A stretch of DNA of 64,000 bases from Chionis minor (Eukaryota > Chordata > Aves > Charadriiformes > Chionididae). The notes under the pieces are model-generated. The model was given only the letters and a program-made list of their open reading frames with translations, did not search any database and was not told where the DNA came from. The first letter of the stretch is position 1. Each line of letters starts with the position of its first letter. Of the stretch, positions 36,920-48,600 are shown one piece after another. Location: the NCBI GenBank assembly GCA_013398295.1, contig VZSF01010402.1, positions 209,839-273,838 of the forward strand, in the 5' to 3' direction. A program made the translations under genes and the position numbers.

Positions 36920-37240
36920 CTCACAGGATGTGGGTGCTACAAGCTGACATCCCTCTCCTAGCATTGCGGGGTCCCCTGCCAGCACACATCTGTGTGGGAG
37001 ATGCCAGTGTACCTGAGCTGCTCCCTATGACTTGGTAATGTGAATGACAGTGACAAAGGCCCCCACAAGGCCACATACACACTCCCCCAGGTTGTGGGTC
37101 CCCACTTGCTGCACCTGGTATTGTCCCTCCAGCAACAAATGCAGGCTGCTCACAGCATCTGATGGAGACGCTGCTCTCTGCAGCCTAGGCAGAAGTTCTG
37201 GTAGTATCAAACCAGCATCCCACTACTGCTCATTCCTCCA
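36920..37240. other. GC-richer island of unknown origin
   Basis: A second compositionally distinct block. It is open on the minus strand for 61 codons (37025-37210) and on the plus strand for 139 codons (37044-37463), but the latter runs on into AT-rich DNA with a T-rich, low-complexity tail. No family recognised. Confidence 0.35.
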
Positions 37241-38431
37241 CATGGTCTTTACTCCCAAGTTACTGATTTTTGCATGTTTTTTACACTACCTTTCAGGTTT
37301 ACCACTCATTTGTTTCAAGAGTCTCTTCAGTATTCACTGGTTATTGCTAATTTTGTTTGTCATTTTCGTCTTTAACACCATCAGTTGGAGGCTGATGTTC
37401 ATCTTTTTTAACAGGATTAGTTTTTGTCAAACATCTACCAGACTTTTTTTTTTTAGTATATGATCCACATGTGTACTACATACACTCACATTCCTACTTT
37501 TACAGGTGCTGTCTAAAAGATATTTTAAATTATGATGTCAGATTCTCAGCAATTTTAAAACTAACATTATTTCATTAAGGGTTAATGGCAGTTTAGCATA
37601 GGGACAGACAGCTCTTTAAGATTTTCTGTTATTCTTTTCTCCTTCTAAGAAACAGTTTCCAGTTAAACTTCTGCAGATCATCTGTATTCATGGTGAGCTG
37701 GCATAATAAAGCCTTATGTACAGAAATATCCACCAATATAAGTAACAGTTGAATGCTCTTACTTCATGTGTGAATATGATTAGGTTGGTAATTTTATTCT
37801 TCCATGAATGCATATGCTGTTGCTCTCTAATTCACAATAGCTGTTAATATTAATACTGGTCACTCCCGTGCTGGCTGCCTCTTGGTATAAGGTGCACTGC
37901 TTAGCAACATGTCGTTCACGTACAAGCCAATATCAGTGCTTCATGGAAATACTGAATTTAGGTCCATTAAAAATCTCATGAATCTGAGAAACAAATAAAC
38001 TAAAGGAAGTTGTTGGTTTACAGTATTAATCACACAGAAATATTTCGTAAATCCATTCTGAGGCAACCTGCGTGTGCTCAAGGGTGCATAGGCACTGTCC
38101 CTTAAAAAAAAAAAAATCAGTGGCTTTTTCCTTTACACAGCAATTTCACACAGTAGCATGAAAACCAACAAAAGCATTTTACTGCATCATTAGCTTGGAT
38201 GACATGCTGAGAATGATGAGAGAGATGTACAAATAAGCACTCTTAGCCACAAAAAAAGTATAGTTACCATATCACATAAAGGTCAAACTTCTTTAACTGG
38301 TTATTGGTATGATATGTTAACCCGAAGAAAAGCATTTGCATCTCCTTATCTTTCTCTAACAGCAGATAGTATACACTGAACTGCTACCAGTTATCCAGTG
38401 AGGAAAAAGGCTTCTCATAGAACTTACTTGT

Positions 38432-39087
38432 TGTCACACGCTGGTCAAAGACTGGAGCAAGGTTTTGCTTGTATTCTCGGGAACAGAATTAAGACTTAAA
38501 ATGGAGTCAAGTGCTAAGGAACTTTATATGCCTGACAACAAGTTTGCAAATGCAAAGGAGCGAGCAAGAGATAAAGAGAGAAAGGAAGGAAAGAAAGAGG
38601 AAAGAATGAAGGATTTCACAGCAATAGCTCCCACACTGGAGCTGCAGCTTCCCAAGAGTCTGATTAGTTTCAAGTCTGGTGGGAGAACATTCTGTCCAAT
38701 GTTGGTTGGTTCTGTTCTTTTATAAGATCATCATGACCTGTTCTACTTAACCACACCTTTCACCTGGCGGTGGTGTGCATGCCCAATACTGTTCCTAGGG
38801 GGTCTCCGGGCCCCATGGTCTCCCCAACCCTGAGTCTGCTGATGGTTTTCTTGCCATAGTAATGTTGAGATAAACATCTGTGTCGGTGGTGTCAGCAGTG
38901 TTGTGATAAACAGGCTGTGGTGTCTGTTTATGGTTTTCCTGCCATCAGAGGTATCAGCAATGTGATGATAAACAGTCTGTGGTGGTGGTGGCCGTTGATG
39001 GTGTTCCTGCCATAGTAATGCTGAGACAAACATCCTCTGTGTCAGTGGTGTCAGCAATGTTGGTTATCACTGATGCAGTCTCTTACA
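38432..39087. mobile_element. Solo LTR with perfect 5-bp target-site duplication
   Basis: The block begins TGTCACACG and ends TCTCTTACA, with TGT/ACA inverted ends. It is flanked by identical pentamers cttgt at 38427-38431 and 39088-39092. That combination strongly supports an LTR-retrotransposon insertion of 656 bp. No retroviral coding region is present, so it is a solo LTR left by recombination. It has a purine-rich stretch (38570-38610) and an internal degenerate tandem repeat (38837-39065). Its 3' terminus matches that of the LTR at 14019-15207. Family and direction are not assigned. The perfect duplication suggests a relatively young insertion. Confidence 0.85.
38837..39065. repeat. Degenerate tandem repeat inside the LTR
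   Basis: Three units start at about 38837, 38924 and 38992 (spacing 87 and 68 bp). Each carries 'tggttttcttgccat' or a close variant, then 'gtcagcaatgttg' and 'gataaacag..ctgtggtg' variants. The middle unit lacks about 20 bp around 'agtaatgttgagataaac'. Repeated enhancer-like units are common in LTR U3 regions. Confidence 0.75.
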
Positions 39088-42000
39088 CTTGTTTATTAAA
39101 AGTAATCTATACTCCATTCATAAAAGTAAAGTGTGATGCAAAGAACACCAAAAAACATAATAACATGACAAAATGGTGTCAGTCTTCCAGTTCTCAGGTA
39201 TATTTATTAATTATTTTTTAATATTACTGCAAATGCCAGGGAAAATAAATGTTACCATAATAATTCATAACAGATTGATGTTTTTATATTATATTACACT
39301 TGGTTTGGAAATGGAGATCTAAACTTATAATGTGTATGTTCTGATTACTTGTGACATGGTTGGGAAAAACTTTAGTTTTTAATTTATTGCACCTTTGCCA
39401 ATGAATTTTTGCATTACTGTTTATTCTGTATTCTGTATCATATATAACTCCAAAATGGCCGGGGGGGGTTCCGGGTTATCACTATATTTCTAGGGCCTAG
39501 ACTCTTAAAAATGCCAAATATGATAGCTTTACGTATTTAGTAACAAGATATTTTTACTGATTGCTATCTACTACTTTATTAGACAGTTTCCTCCCCCAGG
39601 GCAAACCAACTGTGTGTTTCAGTGGGGAAGAAACGCTCAGTTTAAAAACTAGTCATATAGGTTGTTTGCCTTAAATTTTGCTTATAATATTTATTTGGTT
39701 TTGTTATTTACTTCACTTTTACTCTCTCTTATTCTTTTGTTATATTCTTGATCTTTCCCTTTTTAGCACTTCAGGAGACTGAAGTCAAAAGCATTACTGT
39801 CTGTTTTTCTTCTTCACAAGTAAATGACCTTGTTTTATAGGCTTATTTTCTTTCCCCATTGAGTCCTCAGCTAAGTTTGTGAGCCAGAAGAAGAGGGACA
39901 CTTCAGAGTTTTCAGTGTAGTTGGAATTCAAGCCCAAAAATCTGCAACAACGCTGCAGAGCTGCCTGCATACTAGACAGTCTATAAGCATAAGAGTTTTG
40001 GCTGTAAAGTTACTTAAACATTGGAAGTGTTGTTTTTTGAAGTAATTTTGTCAGAGTTGGGCAACTCCAGATCTATATTTTGTCTAAAGCCAACTAAGAT
40101 TCATTGGTTTAAATAAGAATGTGGTCATGCTATGCCAAACGCCTACTGCAAAATGCATACCTCTTTGCTTCCAAGACATCAATGAAAAAGGATATAAACT
40201 ATCTTACTATGCTAAATCAATAACATTTACTCAGCAGTGTGAACTTTGAGTTTCTTTTTGGTCTGAAATAATATCAGTGCACACAAAAAAACAGTTAATC
40301 ACAAATAGGCAAGGCTGAATAAGAGTGTCCTTCATCATTCTTGTTGAAGTTACTCCACTATGCAGGAAAAAAAATGTAAGATTTCTGTTACAGTTGGAAA
40401 CCTGAGTGTCCATAACTGGCTTTGAGAATTCACAGAGCCAGGCAGACAATTAATCATCATGAGAGTGATCATCGTCATGCCTGAGAGTCTTTGTGAACCT
40501 CATCTCATTGTCTTTCACAAAATCACCTATCTCTATGTATTTGATCCTGTGATTTTGAAGAAAAAACGTTAAGCTTGTGCACTATATAAATAAAAGTTTG
40601 GAAGAAAAAAACCAAAACTATCTCGGTGAGTGTTCTGCACTGAGGCTGTTTCATGTATTATAATTAAATTTATGTAGTAAATTATAGATAATTAATTGAT
40701 TTAACCCAAATGTTAGAATGGGCTTATGCTCTAGTTTGAGAAGCTTGATTTTCCAATCTTTTAACTTCTAGCCTGTGTGGGCATTGATTAATATCATGTT
40801 TTGTTGAGCTTTGTCTTTTCTGAATCCTTCCTTAAATAATGCTATGTTTGAACTTTTATCTTCTTGTAGAGACTATAGACATCTTAAGAAAACCTGTTCC
40901 AAAAGTCCTTGGTAGGCACAGGTTGTATATAGCTTCTTCAGCTCTTTGCTGTCGTAGTCACAGTATTTTATAGGAGGAAGCTCACCAGTCATTTCAGATA
41001 TGTCCATAGAGCCCTTTGTAGAACAGTGCTCTAAAACTATCCTTGGGGAGAAAGAAAATATATTTCCACAGTGTCATTATCTTTACAGTTTGATTATAAT
41101 GACTACAGCTATAGTTCTATTACTACTGATGCTACTATTACAAGTGTAATATGCCACAGTAGAGTGTGACATTTCCTCGACTATTGTAAAACCTCGAGAA
41201 GCCATCAAGGATTTGCTTAGTGTACTACAGAACATGTCTGAGCAATTAATTTTATGAGACAAGGCACCACTGTGAATAAAATCACCTTCAGCTTTCAAAG
41301 TGAATGCTTTGTACCCAGTCTGATAAAGCAAGAATTTAGTTTAAGCCAAAAGAATATCTGAAACACTTTCTTTTCCCACATACCATATTTTATTACTATA
41401 GACAAGAACAAACTACTTAAAGTGAGAATAAAAATTACCAGTGTGTATAATGGGTATGCCAAGCTTTTGTGTCTGGATATTAGATCTGGGGTAGGAAAAT
41501 CACCTCTGTTGTGTGATCCAGTTTTGCACACTAATCTACTGAAATTGTGTTGGATTGAAACTTGGGCTTCTATTTTGTTAGTATTTAGTTCACATTTCTT
41601 TTAGAAAGGTTTCTGGAAAAAATATGTATTAAAATGGAGTGAGAAAAGGTTAAAACTGATCAAAAAGTAGATCAACAGAAAGGACACGAAAAAAAGATGT
41701 TCATAACAAATGAATTGAGGAAAGGACAGAGAAACAGTGAGGTTATCAACTTAACTCCAATCTAAGCGTACCTGCACCTCTCTACGTTAGTTTTAGGTGC
41801 TTCATACTTGCATGTTTAAACTAACATTGCAATTGTACATGAACATTAGAAAACTATAACATTATGCCTTTTTCTTTCTTTTTTTTAAATTTCTCTGAGT
41901 TTATGGATTTTATAACATTAAAAGTATGTTAAGACATTTTGGTCTGATTTCCTGTATTATGTGGCATAAGGAATCTCATCTAAAAACATACTTCACACTG

Positions 42001-42465
42001 CTTAAATATATATGACTTTATTTCAGTGTTGATTAGTATTTAGAAATAAGGGAGTTCTAAAAAACCCATTCTAATAAACCTTTTATTTTCCTTTTTCCAA
42101 CTTTAAACTTTTCAAGAAATGTGATGTCTGAAAGTCTGTTTCTCTTCCATGCAAGATAAACTAGAACATAGTTACTTACATAGTTAGAATTATGTTCTAA
42201 TTTTCTTTAGAAAAAGTAGTCTTTACCATTTAATAGAAAGTACTATAAATTCTTCTAGATACAGAAATTCTGGGGAGTGAAACTAATGTCTCTCATCATC
42301 CATGGAAACAAGATTCACAATGAAAGATACTATTTTTTCTCTATGAAAAAATTGAAAATCTTCTGAATGCATCATAGGTAAGCCAAAAAACCAAAATATA
42401 ATCAGTCTTTCCATATAACATGCTCACACCAAAATGTGGTGCAATTCTATAGTTTTGCAAGGAAG
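39088..42465. other. AT-rich unique DNA, no gene seen
   Basis: No gene or transposon recognised. A short G-rich patch lies at about 39458-39474. Open frames are at most 82 codons and unsupported. Confidence 0.55.
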
Positions 42466-42692
42466 CTTTCCTTTTCCTTTTCCTTTTCCTTTTCCTTTTC
42501 CTTTTCCTTTTCCTTTTCCTTTTCCTTTTCCTTTTCCTTTTCCTTTTCCTTTTCCTTTTCCTTTTCCTTTTCCTCTCCCTCTCCCTCTCCCTCTCCCTTT
42601 CCTTTATCCTTTCCCTTTCCTTTATCCTTTCCCTTTCCCTTTCCTTTTCCCTCTCCCTTTCCCTTTTTTTTCTTTTTTTCTTTTCTTCTTCT
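42466..42692. repeat. Polypyrimidine tract, (TTTTCC)n grading into (CCCTCT)n
   Basis: The plus strand is pure C/T from 42466 to 42605 (140 bases), interrupted by single A bases at 42606 and 42624, then pure C/T again to 42692. It starts as near-perfect TTTTCC hexamers, shifts to CCCTCT hexamers at about 42573-42596, then to mixed CCTTT units and a T-rich end. Long mirror-symmetric pyrimidine tracts can form triplex (H-) DNA. Open frames over it (up to 153 codons, Lys-Arg or Pro-Phe or Ser-Phe repeats) are artefacts. Confidence 0.97.
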
Positions 42693-45600
42693 GCACGGTT
42701 CTGCATCTGTGCAAATGGACATCCAGTCTGGACTACTAATGGACTATCTATTCTCTCAGGGCCTTTCAAATGGAAACAGTGGACTTGAAGAGGCAGCCTC
42801 AAAGAAAATTTTCATGTAACAATAAAAATTTAAGGTCTATGTATCTTCAACCTCTTAAACTGCCATTCCTGTAAAGTGTTAACAGCCAGCCATAAAATGT
42901 ATCCAAGAATACATATCCAAAAATTTTGGGTTTGGATATTTCCCTTTACTGCAGTAAGAGGTAATCCATCAGCAAGATATATTGTAAAGATACATCTTTA
43001 GAAAGAAGCATTCAACACGTGAATATGGAACTGTACTCTGACATACAAATTGCTTATAAATTTCTTGCTGTAAACTTTGAATGGACGATCTTTGTGTGTT
43101 AGGTATTTTCACAAAGGGTTGTTGTGGGTTTTTTTTTCCAATACTGTAAATAAATGCATGGTAAGCAAAATATCTCAGAAGTGTTTCAGGTGAAATTAGT
43201 GTTTATTCTTCTTAGCTACTACTGAGAATAAAGTTGGTTTTCCACATTATTACTTCTAAGCCATATGATATTCTGAATCCATCGCTCCCAGAGCCAGTGT
43301 ACCCAGGAATGTGTCTAATACCCAGGAAAGGGTACCAGATACATGACTGGAAATTCAGATCAACAATATCCTCTAACTAGCGTACCAAACCCTCTTTGTT
43401 ATAAAAAACTGCCTAAGATGACTTTCTTGTCTGCATCAGGTGGCAGTTCAATTTGCCTTCTTCTTCCAAGTTAGAAAGGTGATCTTTACATCCATTTATG
43501 TTTCTTATACACCAAAAAAGCACAAGACACTTCCTAATGTGTAGGCATTTCTTCTTCAAAAATGTACAGATGATAATCAAACATGAAATCTGCTTTTGGA
43601 ACCTACTGTCTTACTTGTTTAAATAAACTTATTTATTTCCTAACACTATAGGTATTACTGTGCGTGATACTCTCAAACAGTCCTGAAAACAGTGTTTGCG
43701 TTGAACAATGCAAGTGTTTCCTCTTGATCTTTGCAACCTGCCCTTAAAGAAGTGGTTTCATAACCCCTGTGTGGTGAAGTCAAAAGCTCTAGACGGCAGC
43801 ACTGGGAATTCTAGCATAACACTCTGCTTTTGTGCTATTGGTTTTCAGCCAAAGCAAAGATGTGTCTGCAGTGGTGATTACAATCAAAGAAATGCAATAA
43901 TTTGTTTCTTAGTAGTGTCTTTAGAAAAATGAATGTAGTTATAACACATTCCAAAGACCATGAAAGAAGTGGCTAAATAAATATGCATCACTATTTCACT
44001 TATTGATTAATAACAATTATCCAAAACAAGTATTTAAAATACTTTTACATTTGATTTTTCTAACAGTCTTGCCCTTAAGAGAGAAATGAATGATACTCTG
44101 CACAAACACAAAACAATCATTAACAGCAGCAAATGTATTAATTTAGTCCTCATTAAGATTAATTTCTATTTCTGTGATTTATATCTAAGCTATGAAAATT
44201 TCGGACTGCTTTTGCCTGTATCCTCCTAACAGACTGTTGTCTAAAACCTTTTCTGAAATAACTACTAGAACTTTGATCACACTGTGCAAAATGTCAGAAT
44301 CACTGTATTTCTATTCCAGAAATACTTAGTGGCTGTTCTACATTATTATAACTATAGGCATTTGCAGATATGCAGTTATTTTACTAGCATTAGTGCATAG
44401 ATAAAGTATTGTAATTGCATAAATAATAAATAGTCATTTACAGTCATTGCAGAAATGACTAGTTAAGACCTGTAGTATAGGAGTTTGGGATAGGGCAATA
44501 CATGAATCTGTGTTTCTCTGTTAGCTCTCAGATTAATTATTCTGAAACAATCTTTGGCATAAGGATTGAAAATGTCAGAGGGAACACATTTCTGGTCACA
44601 GTACTGATCCAAGAAATAGAAAGCTATTTTTGGTCTCACTGTCACAGTTAGAATCAGCATTACTGTTGTACCTTAAAGAAAGGAAAATGAATCAGATTTC
44701 ACTATGATGTCAAAGAATAAAAACAAGGTCAAAAGATACATGAACAATTTTAAAATTTTATGGTTGGAAATACATCTGGAAAACACAGAACGCAGTAAAT
44801 TGTAAGAAATAATAACACAACCTTAAAACTTAGAAATCAATCTGATTTTGAGAGTAAGTACTTATGGAAAAAAAACCCAAACAAATAATATAAGCCTGTA
44901 TTTGATTATACAGTAATGGATATGAAAATAAGAGGATAAGTGAATGCCGTTGGACTGCAAAGAGTAAAATAAATATTTGTATATAAGAGAAAGAGTACAA
45001 ACTGAAGTATCTGGAAAGTTTTCTGGAAAGTTTTCCATAACTATAAGTTCATAATACTTACAGGCTAATGGTCTACACATGAAAATTATGTAACAAGCAA
45101 CTTGCCTCAGCAACTCATCCCACAGATTAACAAGGGTATAATCAGTTATTACTTGGTGGACACATAAAGATACAAACCCCTTTACAATTCTCAAGCTGGA
45201 TGATCTTTATGAACTTCTCAAGTAGTTAAATCTCTAGCTGCAGGGTCAACATCTACCTTCTTTTTGTGTCTTGCACAGTATCAGTCAGTTGACAGAATCA
45301 GTGCTTAAAGAATCAATACTGGTACCTATTAATAATAATTGCCAAATTCAATAAAACAAAGAGCTCTTACAAAATTCTATGATGTTCATGAAGACAAACA
45401 CTGAAACACCAAGATGAAATGTTTATTAAACTTATGCAATGCCTTCTAACTTGTTGCTAAATACTGAAACTGTTTGAACAGCAATCTAAAAAAATCCAGT
45501 TAGGATTTTGGAATAAAAAACCCCAGTGAAGTGTGGATATCAGCTTTATTCTCACAAGCTGTCTTGTAAGAAATTAAAAAGTGCTGAAATGTTTTTACTG

Positions 45601-48600
45601 TGTGTTTTTGGAAGGGTTTTTTTGTTTCTTTAAGAAAAAATATAGTAAAATATATAGAAATATATAGAAAAGTAAAAGATTGAAAGTGTCATCCTGATAA
45701 AACTACATTCCTCAACATCCTCTAACTATGATATTATTTGTGGATGGGTACTAGCTCAAGGTGAATATTGCTGAGAAAAGAATGTTTTTTCCATAATTTG
45801 GTCATGTGAACTTAACTGCTTTTACACTTTGAGACAATTCTTTCATGCTTTTTTTAATCAGTGTTTTTAAAAATATTCTCTTTCACCGACCTTTGATACT
45901 TCATATTTTTTATCTTCTTTTGGAAATACTCTATTTGAAGGTTTGAAATAATGGAATAATCAAAAATTGTGACCAATTATGTAACAGATTTATGTACCAT
46001 TCAGACTTTTACTCTCTCACCAAAAGGGTGTTGTGTTTTGATTAGACAACAGCTACTACCAGTAGTAAAGAAATAAAAGATTGTGATTAGAATGCAGATA
46101 AATACATCTGGGAAGAGCACTGACTTTTATACTAAGACTTTGTGATAAATTACAAGAATGAGGAGACTACACCTAAGTGGAAAATCAATCCCTCTATGCA
46201 ATTTTCAGAAACAAGACATGCATTATACCAGCAATGAGTCTGGAAAAGGCAAGACAGCCAGTTGTATTTGAGTTTGTTTATTTTTCTCCTTGAAATTGTT
46301 ACAGGTTTTTACCATAAGTAGATAACAAGAAAGCCCTACTAACACCTTGCAAAAGACTCTAAACTTTTTCATATCCAGCTTTGCTACAAGCAGGAGATAA
46401 ACAGAACCAAAACCACACAAACCCCAACCTTTTCAGAGCTTAGACATACAGCTAAAAAAGGTATTGTGCTTGCATTGAAATGTTAAATGCGACCCAGTGA
46501 AAATGAAAAGGTTTTATCAGAGTGCAATCTTTTGTAGCGTTTAATGATACTGTTTCAGATGGAAGTGTAATTTAGTGCATCTGAACGTGTTTCAAACTAT
46601 TAAGTCAGAGGTCCAGATAATTCACTGAGGGATACAGGCAGAAAGAAAGTTTGCTGTCAAATGCATATTTGTAGAGGCTGAAAAAGAAATGTCCTTTTTG
46701 TCTTACTGTTTTGAGTTTGGGTTTGGTTTGTTGGGTTGTTTTTTTTTGGTGGGTGGGGTGTTTTTACAGTTGTTAAGAACATGACTAAAATTCCTAGCTA
46801 ATAAGATTATTTTTTGAAGTTCTGTGAAAAATGTATTATAAACTAGAAGTCAATAAAACTGATTTGAAGGAATGTAGAGTATAATAAGAACAACAGAGTG
46901 TATTACAGAGCATTAATAATATTAGAACTTTTCCCTTATGTTACAATATGAGGGAAACTTCAATAACATTTTAATTTTAAAAGAACAGGAGAAACTCTCT
47001 CTCAACTTGTTCATTACGAGTAGAGGTTTTTGTGGGGTGTTTTTGTTGGTGGTTTTTTGTTGTTTTTTCCTTCCAAAGTACACAATATTGATGCACAGAG
47101 AAAGAAAGTATTTCTTAATAATACAGCAGAAAATTCTTTAATCCCTTACTTCAGTGATACAAACCACATGAAAATCTTTTAGAAAGAATGCCCTGCTATA
47201 GAGAAATATTTGCTGGCACAACTGCAGTCAGACATGGAGGAGAAGATGAGGGGATGTTATTGAAGTGTAGCACAGCATTTTTATCAGACCTTTAGCTTAC
47301 AAAGAAGCTGAATAAAATCTCTGAACTCCCCAGTTCTTTACAATACTGATGTCCACACAATATATGGCATGTTTAGATGTATTTTAGATACTCAATAGTA
47401 AATAGAACTCTTCCTATACTACTTATCGGCCTGCATAAGTAAAACTTTCAGTATAAACTTCAGTCTTGCTTCAGAGAATATTACCATTCTGCAAGCGGTC
47501 CTTATTAATTCTTATCATCACTACATTAAGATTACTCAGACACAGAGCGTATGACTGATCAGACTACTCCATACCAAGAGAAAACAACTAGAGGGGGTGG
47601 TAGAAGAGTTGGGAATGAAGGAGTGAAATTGAGCCTGAAAAAAGGGAGGGTTGTAGAAAGGTGTTGGTTTAAATTTGTTTTTGTTCTTACTATCCAAATC
47701 TATCTTAATTTCCCATAAATTGCCCAAGTATTCTCGTTTGTCTGTAACAGTAAATGGTAAGACATGTCCTTGTCTTTACCTTGAGCCATGAGATTTTGCA
47801 TCCTTGTCCCTCTGAGGAGGGGGAGTGAGAGAGCGTCTGGTGGGTGTCTGGCAGCTGGCCAAGAACAATCAAACACAGGAAGTGATGCAAGTTAATCCAT
47901 GGCAGAGGAAAGAAAGTGGCAGTATTAAAAATTTGGAAGTGTCAAGCAAGATAGAGGGGAAAAAGCATAAGTGTATACATATGTATATATGAATATTATT
48001 ATATGTATATTCATAGTTATATACACACAACTGTGCTTTTGTAAAGCTATGCTTTCACAGATACATATTCTGGATTTAATTTTTTTCAAACAAATACACA
48101 TCAAATAAAAATTCCCCTGTTCCTGCAACTTCTAATAGCCAACTTCAAGATTTATTTTCTCAGAATGTTTGAAACAGACGGTCTCAGGAAGCAATGCAAA
48201 ATTTCATAAAACCTCATGGAAAGCAATTTAGTGACATGCCTGGTATTACTTTGAAGTCTGAAACATGCTAAACATTTTTTTTTTGTTATTACTAACTCCA
48301 GCAATTTAGTCTGAGATCTTCTGCTTCTAAAAATCAACACAGCTCCATTAACCATATTACTTTTGGAACACAGAGCTCTTCTGTTTTAGAGCTGATAAGA
48401 GTTCAAAACTTTTAATGTTGTGCTCGCATTTTTCACATCTGAATTTTCCTCAAGCATCCATATATAGTTTGACAGCCTAGCTCTGGAGATTTGTACACAT
48501 GAAAATTAAACCACAGAAAACTGCAGGCAGAATAAGAGAGCTAGATACCTCAAAGGTTGATTGGAAATGTTGGCTTTGAAGGGAAATGTTTTCCCCAAAA

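Larger units (their letters stand above)
32401..38431. other. Mostly unique DNA with two GC-richer islands
   Basis: No gene recognised. Islands at 35390-35640 and 36920-37240 stand out by base composition and are listed separately. A perfect 10-bp-stem hairpin lies at 33206-33229 and a 37-bp tandem duplication at 34294-34367. Confidence 0.5.

Noticed and set aside
37044..37463. 139-codon frame
   Set aside because: The 3' half is T-rich low-complexity hydrophobic translation and the 5' half lies in an unexplained GC-rich island. No family similarity.
42341..42819. Open frames of 91-153 codons rich in Lys-Arg, Pro-Phe or Ser-Phe repeats
   Set aside because: They are translations of the pyrimidine hexamer repeat in several frames on both strands, with no unique coding sequence.
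44862..45194. 110-codon minus-strand frame
   Set aside because: AT-driven composition, no domain and no supporting context.
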